Shown one piece after another: positions 1 to 12,050 of a DNA stretch of 64,000 nucleotides (position 1 is its first letter; the number at the start of each line of letters is the position of its first letter). The translations under genes were made by a program, and so were the position numbers. The stretch is from Hydractinia symbiolongicarpus (lineage: Eukaryota > Cnidaria > Hydrozoa > Anthoathecata > Hydractiniidae). The stretch spans positions 22,997,001 through 23,061,000 of the forward strand of contig NC_079875.1 in assembly GCF_029227915.1 (NCBI RefSeq), read 5' to 3'. The notes under the pieces are model-generated. The model was not told the DNA's origin, made no database searches, and saw nothing but the letters and a program-made list of their open reading frames with translations.

Positions 1-182
1 GCAAAAGGCCATATTACCGCTTTTACAGCCCTTTGCCCGTGGTTGACAGTCTTCTGTAGTTCTGTCGTCAAGGAAAACGACTTGGAACGCTGTAGTCCAT
101 TGAGAGTAGAAGGACTAGAGCAATCGTAACTTACCTAGGCACGTGGAAACACATGAGTGACGTGTAAGACCTTTATTAGGCG
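1..182 (+). repeat. Representative A-type monomer (182 bp)
   Basis: First complete A monomer. Distinctive parts are gcccgtggttgacagtcttc, the inverted pair gtcgt/acgac around an 8-bp loop, cctagg, and cacgtgg. The shared box gaaggactaga lies at 109-119. In many copies between 24 and 58 kb a variant (A') carries acaacccttttttcccg in place of acagccctttgcccg, which is 2 bp longer. Confidence 0.93.
109..119 (+). other. Example of the nearly invariant satellite box gaaggactaga
   Basis: This core, in the context gagagtggaaggactaga, sits at position about 107-119 of each monomer and is shared by A, B and C, which otherwise differ widely. Only rare variants occur (gtgcaagg, gaagtactaga, gaaggattaga). 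Conservation across all types suggests a protein-binding site or a recombination-prone site. It does not resemble the mammalian CENP-B box. Function is unknown. Confidence 0.7.
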
Positions 183-362
183 GCAAAAGCTGATATTCCA
201 AGTTTAAAGGCCTGCCTACGTAATTGAGAGTGTTTTAAAGCTATGGCGACAATGAAAACGACTTAGAACGTTGTAAGCTATTAAGAGTGGAAGGACTAGA
301 CCGATGGTAATCTTTGCAGGCAGGTGGAAACACATTACTTACGTGTAAGATCTTTTTAGACG
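183..362 (+). repeat. Representative B-type monomer (180 bp)
   Basis: First complete B monomer, marked by tttaaaggcctgcctacg, gagagtgttttaaagctatg and ctttgcaggcaggtggaaac. The shared box ggaaggactaga is at 289-300, the same relative position as in A and C. The satellite ends inside a monomer of this type at the right-hand junction. Confidence 0.93.
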
Positions 363-543
363 GCAAACAGCCTTATTACAAGGTTTGGTGGCCTTTGCCC
401 GTAATTGACAATGTTCTAAGGCCGTGATATTAAGGAAAACGGTTTCAGACGTCAAAGTCCATTGAGAGTGAAAGGACTAGACCGATGATAACTTCCTTAA
501 GGACGTAGAACCGCGTGAATTACTTTAAGGCTGTTATTGGGCT
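363..543 (+). repeat. Representative C-type monomer (181 bp here, usually 182)
   Basis: First complete C monomer, marked by gacaatgttctaaggccgtg, gacgtcaaag and the perfect 10-bp palindrome tccttaagga. This copy lacks one base late in the monomer (actttaagg instead of acttctaagg). The shared box is at about 470-481. Confidence 0.92.
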
Positions 544-905
544 GCAAAAGGCCATATTACCGCTTTTACAGCCCTTTGCCCGTGGTTGACAGTCTTCTGT
601 AGTTCTGTCGTCAAGGAAAACGACTTGGAACGCTGTAGTCCATTGAGAGTGGAAGGACTAGAGCAATCGTAACTTACCTAGGCACGTGGAAACATATAAG
701 TTACGTGTAAGACCTTTATTAGGCGGCAAAAGCTCATATTCCAAGTTTAAAGGCCTGCCTACGTAATTGAGAGTGTTTTAAAGCTATGGCGACAATCAAA
801 ACGACTTAGAACGTTGTAACCTATTAAGAGTGGAAGGACTAGACCGATGGTAATCTTTGCAGGCAGGTGGAAACACATTAGTTACGTGTAAGATCTTTTT
901 AGACG

Positions 906-1087
906 GCAAACAGCCATATTACAAGGTTTGGTGGCCTTTGCCCGTAATTGACAATGTTCTAAGGCCGTGATATTAAGGAAAACGGTTTCAGACGTCAAAG
1001 TCCATTGAGAGTGGAAGGACTAGAGCAATCGTAACTTACCTAGGCACGTGGAAACATATAAGTTACGTGTAAGACCTTTATTAGGCG
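906..1087 (+). repeat. C/A chimeric monomer
   Basis: The first half is C type (gacaatgttctaaggccgtg, gtttcagacgtc). After ggaaggactaga the sequence continues as the second half of A (gcaatcgtaacttacctagg), then a B monomer follows. One monomer is thereby lost from the triad rhythm (B, C/A, B). The same kind of chimera recurs near 4,060, 5,530, 8,070, 9,520, 12,060, 12,420, 16,050, 16,410, 16,770, 19,850, 34,360 and 43,970, always switching at the shared box. Confidence 0.9.
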
Positions 1088-4000
1088 GCAAAAGCTCATA
1101 TTTCAAGTTTAAAGGCCTGCCTACGTAATTGAGAGTATTTTAAAGCTATGGCGACAATGAAAACGACTTAGAACGTTGTAAGCTATTAAGAGTGGAAGGA
1201 CTAGACCGATGGTAATCTTTGCAGGCAGGTGGAAACACATTAGTTACGTGTAAGATCTTTTTAGACGGCAAACAGCCATATTACAAGGTTTGGAAGCCTG
1301 TGCCCGTAACTGACAATGTTCTAAGGCCGTGACGTTAAGGAAAAGGGCTTGAGACGTCAAAGTCCATTAAGAGTGGAAGGACTAGACTGATGATAACTTC
1401 CTTAAGGACGTAGAACTGCGTGAATTACTTCTAAGGCTGTTATTGGGCTGCAAAAGGCCATATTAACGCTTTTACAGCCCTTTGCCCGTGGTTGACAGTC
1501 TTCTGTAGTTCTGTCGTCAAGGAAAGCGACTTGGAACGCTGTAGTCCATTGAGAGTGGAAGGACTAGAGCAATCGTAACTTACCTAGGCACGTGGAAACA
1601 TATGAGTGACGTGTAAGACCTTTATTAGCCGGCAAAAGCTCATATTCCAAGTTTAAAGGCCTGCCTACGTAATTGAGAGTGTTTTAAAGCTATGGCGACA
1701 ATGAAAACGACTTAGAACGTTGTAAGCTATTAAGAGTGGAAGGACTAGACCGATGGTGATCTTTGCAGGCAGGTGGAAACACATTAGTTACGTGTAAGAT
1801 CTTTTTAGACGGCAAACAGCCATATTACAAGGTTTGGTGGCCTTTGCCCGTAATTGACAATGTTCTAAGGCCGTGATATTAAGGAAAACGATTTCAGACG
1901 TCAAATTCCATTGAGAGTGGAAGGACTAGAGCGATGATAACTTCCTTAAGGACGTAGAACCGCGTGAATTACTTCTAAGGCTGTTATTAGGCTGCAAAAG
2001 GCCATATTACCGCTTTTACAGCCCTTTGCCCGTGGTTGACAGTCTTCTGTAGTTCTGTTGTCAAGGAAAGCGACTTGGAACGCCGTAGTCCATTGAGAGT
2101 GGAAGGACTAGAGCAATCGTAACTTACCTAGGCACGTGGAAACATATGAGTGACGTGTAAGACCTTTATTAGGCGGCAAAAGCTCATATTCCAAGTTTAA
2201 AGGCCTGCCTACGTAATTGAGAGTGTTTTAAAGCTATGGCGACAATGAAAACGACTTAGAACGTTGTAACCAATTAAGAGGGGAAGGACTAGACCGATGG
2301 TAATCTTTGCAGGCAGGTGGAAACACATTAGTTACGTGTAAGATCTTTTTAGACGGCAAACAGCCATATTACAAGGTTTGGAGGCCTGTGCCCGTAACTG
2401 ACAATGTTCTAAGGCCGTGATATTAAGGAAAACGGCTTGAGACGTCAAAGTCCATTAAGAGTGGAAGGACTAGACTGATGATAACTTCCTTAAGGACGTA
2501 AAACCGCGTGAATTACTTCTAAGGCTGTTATTAGGCTGCAAAAGGCCATATTACCGCTTTTACAGCCCTTTGCCCGTGGTTGACAGTCTTCTGTAGTTCT
2601 GTCGTCAAGGAAAACGACTTGGAACGCTGTAGTCCATTGAGAGTAGAAGGACTAGAGCAATGGTAACTTACCTAGGCACGTGGAAACACATGAGTGACGT
2701 GTAAGACCTTTATTAGGCGGCAAAAGCTCATATTCCAAGTTTAAAGGCCTGCCTACGTAATTGAGAGTGTTTTAAAGCTATGGCGACAATGAAAACGACC
2801 CAGAACGTTGTAAGCTATTAAGAGTGGAAGGACTAGACCGATGGTAATCTTTGTAGGCAGGTGGAAACACATTAGTTACGTGTAAGATCTTTTTAGACGG
2901 CAAACAGCCATATTACAAGGTTTGGAGGCCTGTGCCCGTAACTGACAATGTTCTAAGGCCGTGATATTAAGGAAAACGGTTTCAGACGTCAAAGTCCATT
3001 AAGAGTGGAAGGACTAGACCGATGATAACTTCCTTAAGGACGTAGAACCGCGTGAATTACTTCTAAGGCTGTTAGTAGGCTGCAAAAGGCCATATTACCG
3101 CTTTTACAGCCCTTTGCCCGTGGTTGACAGTCTTCTGTAGTTCTGTCGTCAAGGAAAACGACTTGGAACGCTGTAGTCCATTGAGAGTGGAAGGACTAGA
3201 GCAATCGTAACTTACCTAGGCACGTGGAAACATATAAGTTACGTGTAAGACCTTTATTAGGCGGCAAAAGCTCATATTCCAAGTTTAAAGGCCTGCCTAC
3301 GTAATTGAGAGTGTTTTAAAGCTATGGCGACAATGAAAACGACTTAGAACGTTGTAACCTATTAAGAGTGGAAGGACTAGACCGATGGTAATCTTTGCAG
3401 GCAGGTGGAAACACATTAGTTACGTGTAAGATCTTTTTAGACGGCAAACAGCCATATTACAAGGTTTGGTGGCCTTTGCCCGTAATTGACAATGTTCTAA
3501 GGCCGTGATATTAAGGAAAACGGTTTCAGACGTCAAAGTCTATTGAGAGTGGAAGGACTAGACCGATGATAACTTCCTTAAGGACGTAGAACCGCGTGAA
3601 TTACTTCTAAGGCTGTTATTAGGCTGCAAAAGGCCATATTACCGCTTTTACAGCCCTTTGCCCGTGGTTGACAGTCTTCTGTAGTTCTGTCGTCAAGGAA
3701 AACGACTTGGAACGCTGTAGTCCATTGAGAGTAGAAGGACTAGAGCAATCGTAACTTACCTAGGCACGTAACACATGAGTGACGTGTAAGACCTTTATTA
3801 GGCGGCAAAAGCTCATATTCCAAGTTTAAAGGCCTGCCTACGTAATTGAGAGTGTTTTAAAGCTATGGCGACAATGAAAACGACTTAGAACGTTGTAAGC
3901 TATTAAGAGTGGAAGGACTAGACCGATGGTAATCTTTGCAGGCAGGTGGAAACACATTACTTACGTGTAAGATCTTTTTAGACAGCAAACAGCCATATTA

Positions 4001-4528
4001 CAAGGTTTGGTGGCCTTTGCCCGTAATTGACAATGTTCTAAGGCCGTGATATTAAGGAAAACGGTTTCAGACGTCAAAGTCCATTGAGAGTGGAAGGACT
4101 AGAGCAATCGTAACTTACCTAGGCACGTGGAAACATATAAGTTACGTGTAAGACCTTTATTAGGCTGCAAAAGCTCATATTCCAAGTTTAGGGGCCTGCC
4201 TACGTAATTGAGAGTGTTTTAAAGCTATGGCGACAATGAAAACGACTTAGAACGTTGTAACCTATTAAGAGTGGAAGGACTAGACCGATGGTAATCTTTG
4301 CAGGCAGGTGGAAACACATTACTTACGTGTAAGATCTTTTTAGACGGCAAACAGCCATATTACAAGGTTTGGTGGCCTTTTCCCGTAATTGACAATGTTC
4401 TAAGGCCATGATATTAAGGAAAACGGTTTCAGACGTCAAAGTCTATTGAGAGTGGAAGGACTAGACCGATGATAACTTCCTTAAGGAGGTAGAACCGCGT
4501 GAATTACTTCTAAGGCTGTTATTAGGCT

Positions 4529-7500
4529 GCAAAAGGCCATATTACCGCTTTTACAGCCCTTTGCCCGTGGTTGACAGTCTTCTGTAGTTCTGTCGTCAAG
4601 GAAAACGACTTGGAACGCTGTAGTCCATTGAGAGTAGAAGGACTAGAGCAATCGTAACTTACCTAGGCACGTGGAAACACATGAGTGACGTGTAAGACCT
4701 TTATTAGGCGGCAAAAGCTGATATTCCAAGTTTAAAGGCCTGCCTACGTAATTGAGAGTGTTTTAAAGCTATGGCGACAATGAAAACGACTTAGAACGTT
4801 GTAAGCTATTAAGAGTGGAAGGACTAGACCGATGGTAATCTTTGCAGGCAGGTGGAAACACATTACTTACGTGTAAGATCTTTTTAGACGGCAAACAGCC
4901 TTATTACAAGGTTTGGTGGCCTTTGCCCGTAATTGACAATGTTCTAAGGCCGTGATATTAAGGAAAACGGTTTCAGACGTCAAAGTCCATTGAGAGTGAA
5001 AGGACTAGACCGATGATAACTTCCTTAAGGACGTAGAACCGCGTGAATTACTTTAAGGCTGTTATTGGGCTGCAAAAGGCCATATTACCGCTTTTACAGC
5101 CCTTTGCCCGTGGTTGACAGTCTTCTGTAGTTCTGTCGTCAAGGAAAACGACTTGGAACGCTGTAGTCCATTGAGAGTGGAAGGACTAGAGCAATCGTAA
5201 CTTACCTAGGCACGTGGAAACATATAAGTTACGTGTAAGACCTTTATTAGGCGGCAAAAGCTCATATTCCAAGTTTAAAGGCCTGCCTACGTAATTGAGA
5301 GTGTTTTAAAGCTATGGCGACAATGAAAACGACTTAGAACGTTGTAACCTATTAAGAGTGGAAGGACTAGACCGATGGTAATCTTTGCAGGCAGGTGGAA
5401 ACACATTAGTTACGTGTAAGATCTTTTTAGACGGCAAACAGCCATATTACAAGGTTTGGTGGCCTTTGCCCGTAATTGACAATGTTCTAAGGCCGTGATA
5501 TTAAGGAAAACGGTTTCAGACGTCAAAGTCCATTGAGAGTGGAAGGACTAGAGCAATCGTAACTTACCTAGGCACGTGGAAACATATAAGTTACGTGTAA
5601 GACCTTTATTAGGCGGCAAAAGCTCATATTTCAAGTTTAAAGGCCTGCCTACGTAATTGAGAGTATTTTAAAGCTATGGCGACAATGAAAACGACTTAGA
5701 ACGTTGTAAGCTATTAAGAGTGGAAGGACTAGACCGATGGTAATCTTTGCAGGCAGGTGGAAACACATTAGTTACGTGTAAGATCTTTTTAGACGGCAAA
5801 CAGCCATATTACAAGGTTTGGTGGCCTTTGCCCGTAATTGACAATGTTCTAAGGCCGTGATATTAAGGAAAACGATTTCAGACGTCAAATTCCATTGAGA
5901 GTGGAAGGACTAGAGCGATGATAACTTCCTTAAGGACGTAGAACCGCGTGAATTACTTCTAAGGCTGTTATTAGGCTGCAAAAGGCCATATTACCGCTTT
6001 TACAGCCCTTTGCCCGTGGTTGACAGTCTTCTGTAGTTCTGTTGTCAAGGAAAGCGACTTGGAACGCCGTAGTCCATTGAGAGTGGAAGGACTAGAGCAA
6101 TCGTAACTTACCTAGGCACGTGGAAACATATGAGTGACGTGTAAGACCTTTATTAGGCGGCAAAAGCTCATATTCCAAGTTTAAAGGCCTGCCTACGTAA
6201 TTGAGAGTGTTTTAAAGCTATGGCGACAATGAAAACGACTTAGAACGTTGTAACCAATTAAGAGGGGAAGGACTAGACCGATGGTAATCTTTGCAGGCAG
6301 GTGGAAACACATTAGTTACGTGTAAGATCTTTTTAGACGGCAAACAGCCATATTACAAGGTTTGGAGGCCTGTGCCCGTAACTGACAATGTTCTAAGGCC
6401 GTGATATTAAGGAAAACGGCTTGAGACGTCAAAGTCCATTAAGAGTGGAAGGACTAGACTGATGATAACTTCCTTAAGGACGTAAAACCGCGTGAATTAC
6501 TTCTAAGGCTGTTATTAGGCTGCAAAAGGCCATATTACCGCTTTTACAGCCCTTTGCCCGTGGTTGACAGTCTTCTGTAGTTCTGTCGTCAAGGAAAACG
6601 ACTTGGAACGCTGTAGTCCATTGAGAGTAGAAGGACTAGAGCAATGGTAACTTACCTAGGCACGTGGAAACACATGAGTGACGTGTAAGACCTTTATTAG
6701 GCGGCAAAAGCTCATATTCCAAGTTTAAAGGCCTGCCTACGTAATTGAGAGTGTTTTAAAGCTATGGCGACAATGAAAACGACCCAGAACGTTGTAAGCT
6801 ATTAAGAGTGGAAGGACTAGACCGATGGTAATCTTTGTAGGCAGGTGGAAACACATTAGTTACGTGTAAGATCTTTTTAGACGGCAAACAGCCATATTAC
6901 AAGGTTTGGAGGCCTGTGCCCGTAACTGACAATGTTCTAAGGCCGTGATATTAAGGAAAACGGTTTCAGACGTCAAAGTCCATTAAGAGTGGAAGGACTA
7001 GACCGATGATAACTTCCTTAAGGACGTAGAACCGCGTGAATTACTTCTAAGGCTGTTAGTAGGCTGCAAAAGGCCATATTACCGCTTTTACAGCCCTTTG
7101 CCCGTGGTTGACAGTCTTCTGTAGTTCTGTCGTCAAGGAAAACGACTTGGAACGCTGTAGTCCATTGAGAGTGGAAGGACTAGAGCAATCGTAACTTACC
7201 TAGGCACGTGGAAACATATAAGTTACGTGTAAGACCTTTATTAGGCGGCAAAAGCTCATATTCCAAGTTTAAAGGCCTGCCTACGTAATTGAGAGTGTTT
7301 TAAAGCTATGGCGACAATGAAAACGACTTAGAACGTTGTAACCTATTAAGAGTGGAAGGACTAGACCGATGGTAATCTTTGCAGGCAGGTGGAAACACAT
7401 TAGTTACGTGTAAGATCTTTTTAGACGGCAAACAGCCATATTACAAGGTTTGGTGGCCTTTGCCCGTAATTGACAATGTTCTAAGGCCGTGATATTAAGG

Positions 7501-8512
7501 AAAACGGTTTCAGACGTCAAAGTCTATTAAGAGTGGAAGGACTAGACCGATGATAACTTCCTTAAGGACGTAGAACCGCGTGAATTACTTCTAAGGCTGT
7601 TATTAGGCTGCAAAAGGCCATATTACCGCTTTTACAGCCCTTTGCCCGTGGTTGACAGTCTTCTGTAGTTCTGTCGTCAAGGAAAACGACTTGGAACGCT
7701 GTAGTCCATTGAGAGTAGAAGGACTAGAGCAATCGTAACTTACCTAGGCACGTAACACATGAGTGACGTGTAAGACCTTTATTAGGCGGCAAAAGCTCAT
7801 ATTCCAAGTTTAAAGGCCTGCCTACGTAATTGAGAGTGTTTTAAAGCTATGGCGACAATGAAAACGACTTAGAACGTTGTAAGCTATTAAGAGTGGAAGG
7901 ACTAGACCGATGGTAATCTTTGCAGGCAGGTGGAAACACATTACTTACGTGTAAGATCTTTTTAGACAGCAAACAGCCATATTACAAGGTTTGGTGGCCT
8001 TTGCCCGTAATTGACAATGTTCTAAGGCCGTGATATTAAGGAAAACGGTTTCAGACGTCAAAGTCCATTGAGAGTGGAAGGACTAGAGCAATCGTAACTT
8101 ACCTAGGCACGTGGAAACATATAAGTTACGTGTAAGACCTTTATTAGGCTGCAAAAGCTCATATTCCAAGTTTAGGGGCCTGCCTACGTAATTGAGAGTG
8201 TTTTAAAGCTATGGCGACAATGAAAACGACTTAGAACGTTGTAACCTATTAAGAGTGGAAGGACTAGACCGATGGTAATCTTTGCAGGCAGGTGGAAACA
8301 CATTACTTACGTGTAAGATCTTTTTAGACGGCAAACAGCCATATTACAAGGTTTGGTGGCCTTTTCCCGTAATTGACAATGTTCTAAGGCCATGATATTA
8401 AGGAAAACGGTTTCAGACGTCAAAGTCTATTGAGAGTGGAAGGACTAGACCGATGATAACTTCCTTAAGGAGGTAGAACCGCGTGAATTACTTCTAAGGC
8501 TGTTATTAGGCT
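4529..8512 (+). repeat. Large repeat block 2 (~22 monomers)
   Basis: Near-identical to block 1 minus one 544-bp triad (3,984 against 4,528 bp). Shared private marks include the 4-bp deletion giving cacgtaacacatgag (about 3,765 and 7,749, exactly 3,984 bp apart) and the tttaggggcctg B variant. Boundaries are placed at the recurrence of the block-1 starting variants. Confidence 0.85.
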
Positions 8513-11500
8513 GCAAAAGGCCATATTACCGCTTTTACAGCCCTTTGCCCGTGGTTGACAGTCTTCTGTAGTTCTGTCGTCAAGGAAAACGACTTGGAAC
8601 GCTGTAGTCCATTGAGAGTAGAAGGACTAGAGCAATCGTAACTTACCTAGGCACGTGGAAACACATGAGTGACGTGTAAGACCTTTATTAGGCGGCAAAA
8701 GCTGATATTCCAAGTTTAAAGGCCTGCCTACGTAATTGAGAGTGTTTTAAAGCTATGGCGACAATGAAAACGACTTAGAACGTTGTAAGCTATTAAGAGT
8801 GGAAGGACTAGACCGATGGTAATCTTTGCAGGCAGGTGGAAACACATTACTTACGTGTAAGATCTTTTTAGACGGCAAACAGCCTTATTACAAGGTTTGG
8901 TGGCCTTTGCCCGTAATTGACAATGTTCTAAGGCCGTGATATTAAGGAAAACGGTTTCAGACGTCAAAGTCCATTGAGAGTGAAAGGACTAGACCGATGA
9001 TAACTTCCTTAAGGACGTAGAACCGCGTGAATTACTTTAAGGCTGTTATTGGGCTGCAAAAGGCCATATTACCGCTTTTACAGCCCTTTGCCCGTGGTTG
9101 ACAGTCTTCTGTAGTTCTGTCGTCAAGGAAAACGACTTGGAACGCTGTAGTCCATTGAGAGTGGAAGGACTAGAGCAATCGTAACTTACCTAGGCACGTG
9201 GAAACATATAAGTTACGTGTAAGACCTTTATTAGGCGGCAAAAGCTCATATTCCAAGTTTAAAGGCCTGCCTACGTAATTGAGAGTGTTTTAAAGCTATG
9301 GCGACAATGAAAACGACTTAGAACGTTGTAACCTATTAAGAGTGGAAGGACTAGACCGATGGTAATCTTTGCAGGCAGGTGGAAACACATTAGTTACGTG
9401 TAAGATCTTTTTAGACGGCAAACAGCCATATTACAAGGTTTGGTGGCCTTTGCCCGTAATTGACAATGTTCTAAGGCCGTGATATTAAGGAAAACGGTTT
9501 CAGACGTCAAAGTCCATTGAGAGTGGAAGGACTAGAGCAATCGTAACTTACCTAGGCACGTGGAAACATATAAGTTACGTGTAAGACCTTTATTAGGCGG
9601 CAAAAGCTCATATTTCAAGTTTAAAGGCCTGCCTACGTAATTGAGAGTATTTTAAAGCTATGGCGACAATGAAAACGACTTAGAACGTTGTAAGCTATTA
9701 AGAGTGGAAGGACTAGACCGATGGTAATCTTTGCAGGCAGGTGGAAACACATTAGTTACGTGTAAGATCTTTTTAGACGGCAAACAGCCATATTACAAGG
9801 TTTGGAAGCCTGTGCCCGTAACTGACAATGTTCTAAGGCCGTGACGTTAAGGAAAAGGGCTTGAGACGTCAAAGTCCATTAAGAGTGGAAGGACTAGACT
9901 GATGATAACTTCCTTAAGGACGTAGAACTGCGTGAATTACTTCTAAGGCTGTTATTGGGCTGCAAAAGGCCATATTAACGCTTTTACAGCCCTTTGCCCG
10001 TGGTTGACAGTCTTCTGTAGTTCTGTCGTCAAGGAAAGCGACTTGGAACGCTGTAGTCCATTGAGAGTGGAAGGACTAGAGCAATCGTAACTTACCTAGG
10101 CACGTGGAAACATATGAGTGACGTGTAAGACCTTTATTAGCCGGCAAAAGCTCATATTCCAAGTTTAAAGGCCTGCCTACGTAATTGAGAGTGTTTTAAA
10201 GCTATGGCGACAATGAAAACGACTTAGAACGTTGTAAGCTATTAAGAGTGGAAGGACTAGACCGATGGTGATCTTTGCAGGCAGGTGGAAACACATTAGT
10301 TACGTGTAAGATCTTTTTAGACGGCAAACAGCCATATTACAAGGTTTGGTGGCCTTTGCCCGTAATTGACAATGTTCTAAGGCCGTGATATTAAGGAAAA
10401 CGATTTCAGACGTCAAATTCCATTGAGAGTGGAAGGACTAGAGCGATGATAACTTCCTTAAGGACGTAGAACCGCGTGAATTACTTCTAAGGCTGTTATT
10501 AGGCTGCAAAAGGCCATATTACCGCTTTTACAGCCCTTTGCCCGTGGTTGACAGTCTTCTGTAGTTCTGTTGTCAAGGAAAGCGACTTGGAACGCCGTAG
10601 TCCATTGAGAGTGGAAGGACTAGAGCAATCGTAACTTACCTAGGCACGTGGAAACATATGAGTGACGTGTAAGACCTTTATTAGGCGGCAAAAGCTCATA
10701 TTCCAAGTTTAAAGGCCTGCCTACGTAATTGAGAGTGTTTTAAAGCTATGGCGACAATGAAAACGACTTAGAACGTTGTAACCAATTAAGAGGGGAAGGA
10801 CTAGACCGATGGTAATCTTTGCAGGCAGGTGGAAACACATTAGTTACGTGTAAGATCTTTTTAGACGGCAAACAGCCATATTACAAGGTTTGGAGGCCTG
10901 TGCCCGTAACTGACAATGTTCTAAGGCCGTGATATTAAGGAAAACGGCTTGAGACGTCAAAGTCCATTAAGAGTGGAAGGACTAGACTGATGATAACTTC
11001 CTTAAGGACGTAAAACCGCGTGAATTACTTCTAAGGCTGTTATTAGGCTGCAAAAGGCCATATTACCGCTTTTACAGCCCTTTGCCCGTGGTTGACAGTC
11101 TTCTGTAGTTCTGTCGTCAAGGAAAACGACTTGGAACGCTGTAGTCCATTGAGAGTAGAAGGACTAGAGCAATGGTAACTTACCTAGGCACGTGGAAACA
11201 CATGAGTGACGTGTAAGACCTTTATTAGGCGGCAAAAGCTCATATTCCAAGTTTAAAGGCCTGCCTACGTAATTGAGAGTGTTTTAAAGCTATGGCGACA
11301 ATGAAAACGACCCAGAACGTTGTAAGCTATTAAGAGTGGAAGGACTAGACCGATGGTAATCTTTGTAGGCAGGTGGAAACACATTAGTTACGTGTAAGAT
11401 CTTTTTAGACGGCAAACAGCCATATTACAAGGTTTGGAGGCCTGTGCCCGTAACTGACAATGTTCTAAGGCCGTGATATTAAGGAAAACGGTTTCAGACG

Positions 11501-12050
11501 TCAAAGTCCATTAAGAGTGGAAGGACTAGACCGATGATAACTTCCTTAAGGACGTAGAACCGCGTGAATTACTTCTAAGGCTGTTAGTAGGCTGCAAAAG
11601 GCCATATTACCGCTTTTACAGCCCTTTGCCCGTGGTTGACAGTCTTCTGTAGTTCTGTCGTCAAGGAAAACGACTTGGAACGCTGTAGTCCATTGAGAGT
11701 GGAAGGACTAGAGCAATCGTAACTTACCTAGGCACGTGGAAACATATAAGTTACGTGTAAGACCTTTATTAGGCGGCAAAAGCTCATATTCCAAGTTTAA
11801 AGGCCTGCCTACGTAATTGAGAGTGTTTTAAAGCTATGGCGACAATGAAAACGACTTAGAACGTTGTAACCTATTAAGAGTGGAAGGACTAGACCGATGG
11901 TAATCTTTGCAGGCAGGTGGAAACACATTAGTTACGTGTAAGATCTTTTTAGACGGCAAACAGCCATATTACAAGGTTTGGTGGCCTTTGCCCGTAATTG
12001 ACAATGTTCTAAGGCCGTGATATTAAGGAAAACGGTTTCAGACGTCAAAG
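8513..12050 (+). repeat. Large repeat block 3 (partial copy of block 1)
   Basis: Matches block 1 at an offset of 8,512 bp, including the extra triad with aaaagggcttgag (1,345 and 9,857). It departs from the block-1 pattern near 12,050, where a C monomer switches to A at the shared box instead of continuing as C. Confidence 0.8.

Larger units (their letters stand above)
1..4528 (+). repeat. Large repeat block 1 (~25 monomers)
   Basis: Private variants make this a unit of a larger period. The A-B junction with gctgatattcc and the short C with actttaagg recur at the start of the next blocks (4,529 and 8,513). Block 1 contains a triad (about 1,268-1,811, marker aaaagggcttgagacg at 1,341) that is missing from block 2 but present again in the third block at about 9,853. 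Confidence 0.85.
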
